From: Lachnospiraceae bacterium AM48-27BH
GTDB lineage: Bacteria > Bacillota > Clostridia > Lachnospirales > Lachnospiraceae
Assembly (NCBI GenBank): GCA_003478355.1
Contig: QUFC01000011.1
Coordinates: 1 to 64,000, forward strand
Direction of reading: 5' to 3'
DNA length: 64,000 nucleotides
In this document: positions 10,012 through 19,352 of the stretch, in pieces
Layout: each line of letters begins with the position of its first letter
How positions within the stretch are numbered: position 1 is the first letter of the stretch
The notes under the pieces: generated by a model
The model's input: only the letters and a program-made list of their open reading frames with translations
Told to the model about the DNA's origin: nothing
Database searches by the model: none
Position numbers and translations under genes: made by a program

Positions 10012-11280
10012 ATGGAAAAAAAACCATTTGTGACCATGGAACAGGTTCAGGAGATGGCAGGGACTTATCCGACGCCATTCCATCTGTATGACGAGAAAGG
10101 AATCCGGGAGAACGCAAAGCGTCTGAAAGAGGCATTTGCATGGAACAAGGGCTTCCGCGAGTATTTTGCGGTAAAAGCGACTCCAAATCCATTTATTTTA
10201 AATATTTTAAAAGATTACGGCTGCGGAACGGACTGTTCTTCTTTAACAGAGCTGATGATGTCCGATGCCTGTGGTTTCCATGGTCATGAGATCATGTTCT
10301 CCTCCAATGATACTCCGCCAGAGGAATTTCAGTTTGCCAATGACCTGGGCGCCATCATCAACTTAGATGATATCACCCATATCCAGTGTGTGGAGGACAC
10401 GATCGGTTATATTCCGGAGACCATCAGCTGCCGTTATAATCCAGGCGGACTGTTCAAGATCAGCAATGACATCATGGATAATCCAGGTGATGCCAAGTAC
10501 GGCATGACCACCGAGCAGATCTTTGAGGCATTCAAGATCCTGAAAGCGAAGGGCGCAAAAAACTTCGGTATCCACGCGTTCTTAGCGAGCAACACCGTGA
10601 CCAACGAATACTATCCGATGTTAGCGAAAGTCCTTTTTGAAGTGGCAGTCAAGCTTCACGAAGAGACAGGTGCGGACATTAAATTCATCAACCTTTCCGG
10701 CGGAATCGGTATCCCTTACCGCCCGGAGCAGGAGCCTAATGACATTTTTGCTATCGGTGAAGGCGTAAGAAAGGTATACGAGGAGGTTTTAGTTCCTGCA
10801 GGCATGGGCGATGTGGCTCTCTACACCGAGCTGGGCCGTTTCATGCTGGCGCCTTACGGATGTCTGGTTACCAAAGCCATCCATGAGAAGCATACCCATA
10901 AAGAGTACATCGGTGTTGATGCCTGTGCCGTAAACTTGATGCGTCCGGCTATGTACGGCGCATATCATCATATCACCGTTCTGGGCAAAGAAAACGCCCC
11001 ATGCGACCACAAATACGATATCACCGGTTCTCTGTGTGAAAATAATGATAAATTCGCCATTGACCGCATGCTTCCACAGATCGACATGGGCGACTACCTG
11101 GTGATCCACGACACCGGAGCACACGGCTTTTCCATGGGTTATAACTACAACGGTAAATTAAAATCTGCCGAGCTGCTTTTAAAAGAAGACGGCTCCGTCC
11201 AGATGATCCGCCGCGCCGAGACACCAAAGGATTACTTCGCGACATTTGATTTTTGCGATATTATGAAGAAATACCTGTAA
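10012..11280 (+). CDS. Diaminopimelate decarboxylase family PLP enzyme
   Basis: A fold-type III PLP enzyme of the Orn/DAP/Arg decarboxylase family, about 422 residues. Landmarks: the PLP lysine in YFAVKATPNP (near residue 50), the glycine-rich NLSGGIGIPYRPE phosphate loop, YTELGRFMLAPYG, and the C-terminal substrate motif GSLCENNDKFAIDR with GDYLVIHDTGAHG. The CEXXD-type motif favours meso-diaminopimelate decarboxylase (last step of lysine synthesis), though this longer clade differs from classical LysA. Two start codons lie six bases apart (10006 and 10012); the second has the better spacing from AGGAG. No lysine-pathway neighbours are present. Confidence 0.8.
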   Translation: MEKKPFVTMEQVQEMAGTYPTPFHLYDEKGIRENAKRLKEAFAWNKGFREYFAVKATPNPFILNILKDYGCGTDCSSLTELMMSDACGFHGHEIMFSSNDTPPEEFQFANDLGAIINLDDITHIQCVEDTIGYIPETISCRYNPGGLFKISNDIMDNPGDAKYGMTTEQIFEAFKILKAKGAKNFGIHAFLASNTVTNEYYPMLAKVLFEVAVKLHEETGADIKFINLSGGIGIPYRPEQEPNDIFAIGEGVRKVYEEVLVPAGMGDVALYTELGRFMLAPYGCLVTKAIHEKHTHKEYIGVDACAVNLMRPAMYGAYHHITVLGKENAPCDHKYDITGSLCENNDKFAIDRMLPQIDMGDYLVIHDTGAHGFSMGYNYNGKLKSAELLLKEDGSVQMIRRAETPKDYFATFDFCDIMKKYL

Positions 11281-11288
11281 ACACCAAA

Positions 11289-11322
11289 GGGGCGCTTCCA
11301 ACAAGGAAGCCGCCCCGTTTTT
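11289..11322 (+). terminator. Terminator of the decarboxylase gene
   Basis: GGGGCG and CTTCC pair with GGAAG and CGCCCC around an ACAA loop, followed by GTTTTTCCC. A second perfect stem, CCCCGTATC-AACC-GATACGGGG, follows at 11336-11357. Confidence 0.85.
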
Positions 11323-11357
11323 CCCAAAAGAAAAACCCCGTATCAACCGATACGGGG

Positions 11358-11618
11358 CATATTCTTGTGATTGTTTTTCTTTAGGATTTAGGATTTTGTT
11401 AAAGGATAAAGGATTGTGATTGTGCGATTTCTTATGGTCTAAGTATAGCATACCTCCCTCAGAAAAGATTGTAGATTCATTAAAGTAATTATGAAGAAAA
11501 TCTTAAGATTTGAACATTTTGGTTGTATGCGATTAAGAAAAATGAAAGGAATCTGGACCCCAAATAAGCGAGAATACATAAAATATGATAAGAATACCCC
11601 ACAAGAAAGGCATTTCAA
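11358..11618. other. Intergenic stretch before the subtilase gene
   Basis: AT-rich, with repeated AGGATTT/AGGATTG words at about 11388-11420. No conserved ORF and no convincing structured RNA. The promoter of the downstream gene must lie here, but I cannot pick a single good candidate. Confidence 0.4.
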
Positions 11619-12512
11619 GTGGACTATGTTAGAAACCTGATCCACTGCGGCGGCCCTGCCTCGCGCGGCATCACCGGCAAAGGTGTAGGCGTTGCAGTGC
11701 TTGACACGGGGATTTTTCCTCATATAGATTTCGAAGACCGCATTGCCGGATTTTATGATGCAGTCAACCATCGCCGTGCTCCCTACGATGATAACGGCCA
11801 TGGCACCCATATTGCTGCCATTATTGGCGGAAACGGCAGACAATCTGGAGGGAAATACGCAGGAATCGCGCCAGGAAGCCACATGATCGCAGTAAAAGTA
11901 TTAGATTCCTCCGGAAATGGATATGCTTCTGATGTACTGGCAGGTCTTAGCTGGATCCGGAGGCAGAAAGAACGGCTGGGAATCCGGATCGTTAATATTT
12001 CCGTAGGGTCTTACGCAGGGAAATACATGAGCGAGGACTCGGCTCTGGTACGGGGCGTGGAGGCAGCGTGGGATGATGGTCTGGTGGTAGTGGTGGCAGC
12101 AGGCAATCATGGACCGGCCAACATGAGCGTGACCACTCCGGGAATCAGCCGGAAGGTGATCACTGTGGGCTGTTCCGATGACCATAAAAAGGTGCTGGTC
12201 CGGGGAAATGTAATGGTGGATTATTCCGGACGCGGTCCTACAGCTGCCTGTATCTGTAAGCCGGAGATCATCGCTCCGGGCGCCAAAGTAGTCAGCTGTA
12301 CCAACCGAGACGGCCAGTATTCCATGAAAAGCGGCACTTCCATGGCAACTCCAGTGGCAGCAGGAGCCATTGCCTTATTATTAGAAAAATACCCGGATCT
12401 GAGCAACCGGGATGTGAAGCTGCGTTTAAAAGAGCGGGCGATCGACTTAAAATTGCCAAAAAAACAGCAGGGATGGGGCTTTTTAGACGTGGAAAGGCTT
12501 CTGCAGGAATAA
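11619..12512 (+). CDS. S8 family serine peptidase (subtilisin-like, intracellular type)
   Basis: A 297-residue subtilase with the complete triad: Asp in GVAVLDTGIFPH (about residue 32), His in DNGHGTHIAA (about residue 65), Ser in SGTSMATPVAAG (about residue 240), and the oxyanion Asn in VVAAGNHGP. There is no signal peptide or long propeptide, so it resembles intracellular serine proteases. The start is GTG, chosen because AAGAAAGG precedes it by 8 bases and the catalytic domain begins soon after. Target unknown; it lies between unrelated housekeeping genes. Confidence 0.85.
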   Translation: MDYVRNLIHCGGPASRGITGKGVGVAVLDTGIFPHIDFEDRIAGFYDAVNHRRAPYDDNGHGTHIAAIIGGNGRQSGGKYAGIAPGSHMIAVKVLDSSGNGYASDVLAGLSWIRRQKERLGIRIVNISVGSYAGKYMSEDSALVRGVEAAWDDGLVVVVAAGNHGPANMSVTTPGISRKVITVGCSDDHKKVLVRGNVMVDYSGRGPTAACICKPEIIAPGAKVVSCTNRDGQYSMKSGTSMATPVAAGAIALLLEKYPDLSNRDVKLRLKERAIDLKLPKKQQGWGFLDVERLLQE

Positions 12513-12600
12513 AATCTTGCATTTTTCTATAATTAAATTTATAATAATACCCATACCGTGATCAGCACGAATCATGAATACATTGGAGAAGGTGGTATTT

Positions 12601-14879
12601 ATGGCACAGGAGCCCTCAAAAAAATTAAATGAAAAAGAACTGGAAGCACCGGCGTCCTTCACCAGCCCGGATGTGTTATATCAGGATCTGATCAGAACCA
12701 TTCATCAGTATCATCCGTCTGATGATATCAGCATGGTGGAGAAGGCTTACCGTGTAGCCAATGAATGTCACAAGGATCAGAAGCGGAAATCAGGAGAACC
12801 CTATATCATTCACCCCTTATGTGTGGCGATCATTCTGGCAGATCTGGAGATGGATAAAGAGACGATCGCGGCAGGACTGCTTCATGACGTGGTGGAAGAC
12901 ACCGGTATGACGTTAGATGAATTGTCTAAGGAATTTGGAACAGAGGTTTCTTTCCTGGTTGACGGAGTTACTAAGCTGACCCAGCTGTCCTGGGATAAAG
13001 ATAAAGTAGAGATCCAGGCAGAAAACCTGCGCAAGATGTTCTTAGCCATGGCAAAGGATATCCGTGTGATCATTATTAAATTAGCGGACCGTCTTCATAA
13101 CATGCGGACCGGTCAGTTCTGGAAGCCGGAGAAGCAGAAAGAGAAGGCCAGAGAGACCCTGGAGATCTACGCACCGATTGCGGATCGTCTTGGTATTTCC
13201 AAGATCAAGATCGAACTGGATGATCTGTCTCTTCGTTTCTTAAAACCGGATGTTTATTATGATCTGGTGGAAAAGGTTAACCTGCGGAAGGATTCCAGAG
13301 ATGAATTTGTCCAGGAGATTGTGACAGAAGTCCAGCATCACATGAAAGAGGCAGGAATCGAAGCCACAGTCTATGGACGTGTGAAGCATTATTTCAGTAT
13401 TTATAAGAAGATGATCAACCAGAATAAGACCTTAGAGCAGATCTATGACCTGTTTGCGGTCCGGATCATGGTTGACAGCGTAAAGGACTGTTATGCGGCC
13501 CTGGGTGTGATCCATGAGATGTATAAGCCGATCCCAGGCCGTTTTAAAGATTATATTGCCATGCCGAAGCAGAATATGTATCAGTCCCTGCATACGACCC
13601 TGATCGGCAACAACGGACAGCCATTTGAGATCCAGATCCGTACCTATGAGATGCACCGCACCGCAGAGTATGGTATCGCTGCCCATTGGAAATACAAAGA
13701 GAGCGGAAGTGGAGCGATCGCTGAGGGAAGCGCCGAAGCCAAGCTAAGCTGCTGCGCCAGATCCTGGAGTGGCAGAGAGATACGGATGACTCCAGGGAAT
13801 TCTTAAGCATGGTAAAGGGCGACTTGGACCTGTTCTCGGACAGCGTGTACTGCTTCACCCCGTCCGGTGATGTCAAGACACTGCCAAGTGGTTCCACGCC
13901 GATCGATTTTGCCTATTCCATTCACAGTGCGGTAGGCAATAAGATGGTTGGAGCAAGAGTCAATGGAAAACTGGTGAATATCGATTATGTGATCCAGAAC
14001 GGTGACCAGATTGAGATCATCACATCCCAGAACTGTAAGGGACCGAGCCGTGACTGGTTATCCCTGGTGAAGAGTACCCAGGCGAAGAATAAGATCAACC
14101 AGTGGTTCAAGAATGAATTAAAAGAGGATAATATTGTCCGAGGTAAGGATCTGATCGACCGCTATTGCAAGGCGAAAGGAATCAACTGGCCGGATCTGAA
14201 CAAGCCGGAGTTCATGGACAAGGTGATGAAGCGTTATGCCTTTAAGGACTGGGATTCTGTTCTGGCATCCATCGGACATGGCGGTCTGAAAGAGGGCCAG
14301 GTCATCAACAAGATGATGGAGGAGCGGGTCAAGAAGATCAAACGGGAGGTCACCGACGCGACCATCTTAGATGGCATCGGCGATATGAACGGAAAAGCGC
14401 CTGAAACCAAGAAATCCAAGAATGGCATCATGGTGAAGGGAATCCACGATGTGGCAGTCCGGTTCTCCCGGTGCTGCAGCCCGGTTCCGGGAGACGAGAT
14501 CGTTGGTTTTGTCACCAGAGGGCGCGGTGTGTCCATCCACCGGACAGATTGTATCAATATCATCAATCTTCCGGAGTCCGAGCGGAGCCGTCTGATCGAT
14601 GCAGAGTGGCAGCAGCCAGAGGGCGGAGACAGCAAAGAGCGGTATTCCACGGAGATTCAGATCTTTGCAAATAACCGGATCGGTATGTTTGTGGATATTT
14701 CTAAAGTATTTACCGAGCGGCAGATAGACATTACTTCCATGAATGTCCGTACCAGCAAGCAGGGCAAAGCGACCATCGTGATGACCTTCGATATTCATGG
14801 AATCGAGGAACTGAACCGACTGACCGATAAGCTGCGTCAGATCGAGGGGGTTCTGGATATAGAGAGAACGGCAGGCTAA
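12601..14879 (+). CDS. relA: RelA/SpoT bifunctional (p)ppGpp synthetase/hydrolase (one-base deletion)
   Basis: Makes and degrades the stringent-response alarmones. The HD hydrolase domain (HDVVEDTG near residue 100) is followed by the synthetase domain (GRVKHYFSIYKKM, MPKQNMYQSLHTT), then after the shift a TGS domain (VYCFTPSGDVKTLP), a zinc-finger/helical region and a C-terminal ACT domain. The frames join at about 13749-13751, where TGCTG should be TGGCTG (restores KLSWLRQILEWQRD). The repaired protein is about 760 residues. The start at 12601 follows GAGAAGGTGG; an earlier in-frame ATG at 12574 lacks a site. A terminator-like hairpin follows at 14891. Confidence 0.9.
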
Positions 14880-14890
14880 GGAGCCGCCAG

Positions 14891-14921
14891 GAAAAGAGTT
14901 CCGGGGTACGGGGCTCTTTTC
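14891..14921 (+). terminator. Terminator after relA
   Basis: GAAAAGAG pairs with CTCTTTTC around a G/C-rich loop and ends in TTTTC. Confidence 0.7.
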
Positions 14922-14932
14922 GTGTTCTAGTG

Positions 14933-15030
14933 CTGATACCAGGATTCCAGGGTCAAACGTTTGACAGGAGGGTGCGAAGCACGCAGCAATCCGGTATCAG
15001 AGGTAAAATACAGGTGGGAGAATCACCTGT
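14933..15030 (+). promoter_or_regulatory. Candidate structured 5' leader of the MBL-hemZ operon
   Basis: A long outer stem pairs CTGATACC (14933-14940) with GGTATCAG (14993-15000), and after a bulged A continues GGATT/AATCC (14942-14946 and 14988-14992). It encloses a palindromic hairpin GTCAAACGTTTGAC (14952-14965) and GTGC-GAA-GCAC (14972-14982), making a three-way junction. A separate hairpin ACAGGTG/CACCTGT lies at 15010-15030, just before the ribosome site. I do not recognise a known riboswitch class. Confidence 0.5.
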
Positions 15031-15046
15031 CTGGATAGGAGGTCAC

Positions 15047-15700
15047 ATGGCAGAGTTAAAGATCAAACGGTGTGTGGTCGGCATGATCAGCACCAACTGT
15101 TATATTGTATACAAAGCACCACAGGGAGAGGAGAATCCCTGCATCATCATCGATCCAGGAGATAATGCCTCATATCTGGCGAAATTATGCCGGGATGAGA
15201 AGCTGAAACCAGAGGCGATCCTGCTGACCCATGGTCATTTCGATCATATGATGGCAGCGGATGAGCTGCGGAGAACATTCCAGATCCCCATTTATGCAGG
15301 GGAAAAAGAGGTGGAGCTGCTGGCAGACCCAGATATGAATGTCAGCAAGTTGGGCGGCGAGTGCGTCAGCCTGAACGTGGACAGGCTTCTGCGGGATGGG
15401 GAGACACTGGATTTCCTGGGAGAAGAATGGAAGGTATTATTTACCCCTGGACACACAGGCGGCGGCGTTTGCTACTATTTAAAGGAACAGAAGATACTGT
15501 TCAGTGGGGACACACTGTTTGACCAGTCTGTGGGAAGAACGGATCTGCCTACGGGAAGCGGCAGGGCGATCGTTGATTCAGTGACCAGAGTATTATTTGC
15601 GCTGCCGGATGATGTGATGGTATATCCGGGACATGGCGATGAGACCAGCATTGGGTATGAAAAGCTGCATAATCCGGTTGCCCATTATGCAGGAAGATAG
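15047..15700 (+). CDS. MBL-fold metallo-hydrolase (glyoxalase II-like)
   Basis: A 217-residue cytoplasmic metallo-beta-lactamase fold hydrolase. The metal motif HxHxDH is present as THGHFDHM (about residue 62), further ligands as TPGHTGGGVCYY and FSGDTLF, and the last histidine in YPGHGDETSIG. This small YcbL-like clade often acts on glutathione-type or other thioesters; the substrate is not inferable here. The start follows ATAGGAGGT. It is cotranscribed with hemZ, which starts 10 bases after its stop. Confidence 0.88.
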   Translation: MAELKIKRCVVGMISTNCYIVYKAPQGEENPCIIIDPGDNASYLAKLCRDEKLKPEAILLTHGHFDHMMAADELRRTFQIPIYAGEKEVELLADPDMNVSKLGGECVSLNVDRLLRDGETLDFLGEEWKVLFTPGHTGGGVCYYLKEQKILFSGDTLFDQSVGRTDLPTGSGRAIVDSVTRVLFALPDDVMVYPGHGDETSIGYEKLHNPVAHYAGR

Positions 15701-15710
15701 AGGAGAAAAA

Positions 15711-17219
15711 ATGGTAGGAATTGTATTAAATGATAATGCGTATGAGCAGGATATCCGGGAACTTCTGATGGCATTCTGTCCGGGAGAGGAGATCGTCCAT
15801 GAGGCACATCCAAGCCTGCGGTTCTGCGTGGAGGGGATCTTAAGCGAGGACCGGACAGAGTTTGAACTTTGTCTGGTATTTGAGGGAGGTTCCAGCTTCC
15901 GGGCGCTTGCCATGGAAGCACTGGAGCCGGAGATCCAGGCAGAGTGCCGTGCAGCATGGGAAAGCAATGTGCTGAAGGTCAACTATGAGGATCGTTTTGA
16001 GACTAAGAACCAGATCAAACGGAGGTTATATGTGCTTCTTATGGAACAGACAGGAAAGACCCTTCCGTGGGGGACTCTGACCGGAATCCGTCCGACCAAG
16101 ATCGCCATGACGAAACTGGCGGAAGGGGATACACCAGAGCAGGTGTTCCACTACATGAAGCAGACGTATTTTACCAGCAACGAGAAGATCAATCTGTGCA
16201 TCGAGATCGCCCAGAGAGAGGAAAAGCTGCTTTCCGCCATTGATTACCGGAATGGCTACAGCCTCTACATCGGAATCCCATTCTGTCCGACTACCTGCTT
16301 ATATTGTTCCTTTACCTCCTATCCGATCGGCCGCTGGCAGGGAAGGACCGGGGAGTATTTCCATGCATTATTTAAGGAAATGGACTACGTGGCGGAGAAA
16401 AAGAAAGGCTGTACGCTGGATACGGTTTATTTTGGGGGTGGTACACCGACATCTCTGTCACCGGAGGACCTGGATACCCTGATCACGAAGCTGAAAAATA
16501 CCTTTGATTTCTCCACTGTCCAGGAATTTACTGTGGAAGCCGGAAGACCGGACAGTATCACCAGGGAGAAACTGGAGGTGTTAAAAAAGCACGGCGTCAC
16601 CCGTATTTCCATCAATCCGCAGACCATGAAGCAGGAGACTTTAAAGATCATTGGCCGCCGTCATACGGTGGAGGACGTGAAGGACCGTTTCCACATGGCA
16701 AGAGAATTAGGCTTTGACAACATTAACATGGATCTGATCATTGGACTTCCAGAGGAAGATTTAGATGATGTGCGGTCCACCATGGAACAGGTGAAGGAGT
16801 TAGGCCCGGACAGCTTAACGGTTCATTCCCTGGCTATCAAACGCGCCGCCAGACTGAACACCATGAAAGAGGTCTATAAGGACTTAAAGATCACCAATAC
16901 CCAGGAAATGATCGACCTGACTGCGGAGTATGCCAGAGACATGGGATTAGAGCCGTACTATCTGTACCGTCAGAAAAACATGGCGGGGAACTTTGAAAAT
17001 GTGGGATATGCCAAGCCTGGAAAGGCATGCCTTTATAATATTTTGATCATGGAGGAAAAAGGCGATATTTTAGCCTGCGGAGCCGGAACCACCACCAAGA
17101 TCACTTACCCGGATGAGAACCGTCTGGAGCGGGTGGAGAATGTGAAAGACGTGGAACAGTATATCAGCCGGATCAATGAGATGATCGAGAGAAAAGAAAA
17201 ATTATTGAGTAAAAGGTGA
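15711..17219 (+). CDS. hemZ: Coproporphyrinogen III dehydrogenase HemZ-type radical SAM enzyme
   Basis: A 502-residue oxygen-independent coproporphyrinogen dehydrogenase of the HemZ branch (radical SAM). After a family-specific N-terminal domain of about 180 residues comes the [4Fe-4S]/SAM motif CPTTCLYC in GIPFCPTTCLYCSFTSYPI, then FGGGTPTSLS and the SAM-binding strands VEAGRPDSI and MDLIIGLPEED. It lacks a HemW-like extra domain. The start is the ATG after AGAGGAGAA; it is the second gene of the MBL operon. Role: heme/porphyrin synthesis under anaerobiosis, although no other heme genes are nearby. Confidence 0.88.
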   Translation: MVGIVLNDNAYEQDIRELLMAFCPGEEIVHEAHPSLRFCVEGILSEDRTEFELCLVFEGGSSFRALAMEALEPEIQAECRAAWESNVLKVNYEDRFETKNQIKRRLYVLLMEQTGKTLPWGTLTGIRPTKIAMTKLAEGDTPEQVFHYMKQTYFTSNEKINLCIEIAQREEKLLSAIDYRNGYSLYIGIPFCPTTCLYCSFTSYPIGRWQGRTGEYFHALFKEMDYVAEKKKGCTLDTVYFGGGTPTSLSPEDLDTLITKLKNTFDFSTVQEFTVEAGRPDSITREKLEVLKKHGVTRISINPQTMKQETLKIIGRRHTVEDVKDRFHMARELGFDNINMDLIIGLPEEDLDDVRSTMEQVKELGPDSLTVHSLAIKRAARLNTMKEVYKDLKITNTQEMIDLTAEYARDMGLEPYYLYRQKNMAGNFENVGYAKPGKACLYNILIMEEKGDILACGAGTTTKITYPDENRLERVENVKDVEQYISRINEMIERKEKLLSKR

Positions 17220-17244
17220 TTTTTTAAGAATACAATGAAATATT

Positions 17245-17285
17245 AAAAAGGCAAATTCGTTTAAGAAAGACGGACTTGCCTTTTT
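17245..17285 (+). terminator. Terminator after hemZ
   Basis: Ten-base stem AAAAAGGCAA/TTGCCTTTTT followed by a T-rich tract. Confidence 0.85.
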
Positions 17286-17687
17286 CTATATAATGGCAAC
17301 AGGAATGAGCACAGTATTAGGAATAATAGGCAATAAATGTATGCTGCTGGAATAATATTTGAGTAATATAGATGCGTTTATATAATTATTGTATGTTTTG
17401 GCAATCAAAATGCAGTAGCTGTTGTTCTTGAAACAAAATCTGAAAAGGAAGATATTTCAAAAGATAAATGGAAACAGGAGTTAGTTAAGCCTGCATAAAT
17501 GATGCTGCGTTTTGTGGTGAAGGTGATTGGTTGTAACTCTGCAAGTGGAAAAGTTATTAGATTACCATATTTTTTAAGAGGGGATTTGTGATTAGAAAGA
17601 AAAAAATGAGGAATACTTGCAGTAGCTGCTGGAATATGATATACTAGCAGTGACAAAAAATGATATAAGAGTGTGTGAGCACAAAAC
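17286..17687. other. Intergenic, possible decayed coding remnant
   Basis: AT-rich. A plus-strand open segment at about 17400-17500 reads NAVAVVLETKSEKEDISK and ends in a stop; another short ORF follows immediately in a different frame (MMLRFVVKV, about 30 codons). Neither has a ribosome site and I recognise no family. It may be a remnant of a lost gene or chance; no promoter is evident. Confidence 0.3.
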
Positions 17688-17719
17688 GAAACCCCAGTAG
17701 TGACGGCTACTGGGGTTTC
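17688..17719. terminator. Terminator of the small membrane peptide unit
   Basis: Perfect 13-bp stem GAAACCCCAGTAG/CTACTGGGGTTTC with a 6-base loop, followed on the minus strand by GTTTTG. It lies 33 bp past the peptide stop on the minus strand. Confidence 0.85.
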
Positions 17720-17751
17720 TTCTCATTTTGAACGGTTGAGCATCCGTTAGG

Positions 17752-17847
17752 CTAATTACCGCTATCGTCGCCGTCTAGCCATTTGCAGATATAGTAACTA
17801 ACTACACCTGCTGCGACGGAGACAAAGAATGATATAAGAAGATCCAT
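17752..17847 (-). CDS. 31-residue holin/type I toxin-like membrane peptide
   Basis: A very short ORF beginning MDLLISFFVSVAAGVVSYYI and ending CKWLDGDDSGN: one hydrophobic helix followed by a charged tail, the form of small toxin peptides of type I toxin-antitoxin systems and holin-like toxins in Firmicutes. It has an excellent ribosome site (AAAGGGGG, 8 bases before ATG), its own promoter at 17894-17922 and its own terminator at 17688-17719, so it is a complete transcription unit of about 200 bases. I see no annotated antitoxin; an antisense RNA would have to start on the plus strand across the same interval. The toxin function is inference. Confidence 0.65.
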   Translation of the reverse strand: MDLLISFFVSVAAGVVSYYICKWLDGDDSGN

Positions 17848-17893
17848 GTGGGCACCCCCTTTCTGTCACCAGATTGGGTGCGGTAACGAATTT

Positions 17894-17922
17894 AGTATAT
17901 CATAAGGAGATGATTGTCACAA
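17894..17922 (-). promoter_or_regulatory. Promoter of the small peptide gene with overlapping palindrome
   Basis: On the minus strand, TTGTGA (17922-17917), 17-bp spacer, TATACT (17899-17894), with a TG one base before the -10 (extended -10). The -35 lies in the perfect odd palindrome ATTGTCACAAT (17914-17924), a possible operator. Confidence 0.65.
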
Positions 17923-17998
17923 TATGTCAAATTGGAAAGGATAGATGAAGGTTAGAGATAATGGAGATAGAAGAAAACACAATATAAATTAGAAAATA

Positions 17999-18027
17999 TT
18001 GCATTTTATCGCTTGCGATAGTATAAT
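17999..18027 (+). promoter_or_regulatory. hisS promoter
   Basis: TTGCAT (17999-18004), 17-bp spacer, TATAAT (18022-18027), about 50 bp before hisS. No T-box leader fits between promoter and start. Confidence 0.75.
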
Positions 18028-18076
18028 CGTAACGACTATGTGGGATTTATGATAGAAAGAAAATGGAGAAAAACCT

Positions 18077-19339
18077 ATGGCATTAAAGAAAAAGCCGGTA
18101 ACCGGCATGAAGGACATTCTGCCTGCTGAGATGCAGATCCGTGAGTTTGTCACCAATCAGATCAAAGAGACTTACCGTGGATTTGGATTTTCCCAGATCG
18201 AGACTCCATGTGTGGAGCACATCGAGAATCTGACCAGTAAGCAGGGTGGAGATAACGAGAAGCTGATCTTTAAGATCTTAAAGAGAGGCGAGAAGCTGAA
18301 TCTGGAGACTGCCGAGACAGAGAACGATCTGGTAGACGGCGGTTTACGATATGACCTGACCTTACCGCTGTCCCGTTACTATTCCAACAACGCGGCACAG
18401 CTCCCAAGCCCATTTAAGGCACTGCAGATGGGCAGCGTATGGAGAGCAGACCGTCCACAAAAAGGACGTTTCCGTCAGTTTACCCAGTGCGATATCGATA
18501 TTTTAGGTGATCCGACCTCCATGGCAGAGATCGAGCTGATCCTGGCAACCACAACAGCGCTTGGTAAGATCTGCCCGGATAATGCATTTACGGTGCGTAT
18601 CAATGACCGTGAGATCCTGAAGGGCATGGCACTGCACTGCGGATTCCCGGAGGAGTCCTTAGACCAGGTATTTATCACCCTGGATAAGATGGACAAGATC
18701 GGTTTAGATGGCGTGGAAGCAGAGCTTTTAGAACTTGGATATGACGAAAACAGCGTAAAGACTTATCTGGAGCTGATGGATACCGTGACGAAGGATGCGG
18801 CAGGCGTCCGTATGCTTGGCGAGAAGCTGGCAGATACCCTTCCGAAGAGCGTTACCGATAACCTGGCATACATCATGGATACGGTAACTGATGTGGCAGA
18901 AACCAAGTTTGGCCTGGTATTTGATCCGACCCTGGTTCGTGGTATGTCCTACTACACCGGAACCATTTTCGAGGTTTCCATGGAAGGCTTCGGTGGTTCT
19001 GTGGCAGGCGGTGGACGTTATGATAAGATGATCGGTAAATTTACCGGTGTGGACACCCCGGCCTGTGGATTTTCCATCGGCTTCGAGCGTATCGTTACCA
19101 TTTTACTGGATCAGGAGAATCACATCCAGAGCAGCATTCCGAAGAAGGCTTATCTCATTGAGAAAGGCATGGATGCTTCCAGAATGTGCCAGATCATGAA
19201 ACAGGCCATGGAAGAGCGCCGTGATGGCGTGCAGGTTCTGGTTTCCCAGATGAATAAGAATAAAAAATTCCAGAAAGAACAGCTGAACAAAGAAGGCTAC
19301 ACTGATTTTGTAGAGTTCTACCGCGAGGCGTTAAAATAG
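18077..19339 (+). CDS. hisS: Histidyl-tRNA synthetase
   Basis: A 420-residue class II aminoacyl-tRNA synthetase. N-terminus KPVTGMKDILPAEM, class II motif 2 in WRADRPQKGRFRQFTQCDIDILG, the histidine-specific VRGMSYYTGTIFE motif and the motif 3 arginine in GFSIGFERI are all present. The C-terminal anticodon-binding domain is shorter and less conserved than in classical HisS (ending near DFVEFYREALK). It is first in an operon with aspS, 13 bases apart. The short leader shows no T-box, unusual for Clostridia. Confidence 0.95.
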   Translation: MALKKKPVTGMKDILPAEMQIREFVTNQIKETYRGFGFSQIETPCVEHIENLTSKQGGDNEKLIFKILKRGEKLNLETAETENDLVDGGLRYDLTLPLSRYYSNNAAQLPSPFKALQMGSVWRADRPQKGRFRQFTQCDIDILGDPTSMAEIELILATTTALGKICPDNAFTVRINDREILKGMALHCGFPEESLDQVFITLDKMDKIGLDGVEAELLELGYDENSVKTYLELMDTVTKDAAGVRMLGEKLADTLPKSVTDNLAYIMDTVTDVAETKFGLVFDPTLVRGMSYYTGTIFEVSMEGFGGSVAGGGRYDKMIGKFTGVDTPACGFSIGFERIVTILLDQENHIQSSIPKKAYLIEKGMDASRMCQIMKQAMEERRDGVQVLVSQMNKNKKFQKEQLNKEGYTDFVEFYREALK

Positions 19340-19352
19340 GAGGAGAAAGATT

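Noticed and set aside
17928..18076. T-box leader before hisS
   Set aside because: The promoter is only about 50 bp from the start codon and no T-box sequence or antiterminator is present.
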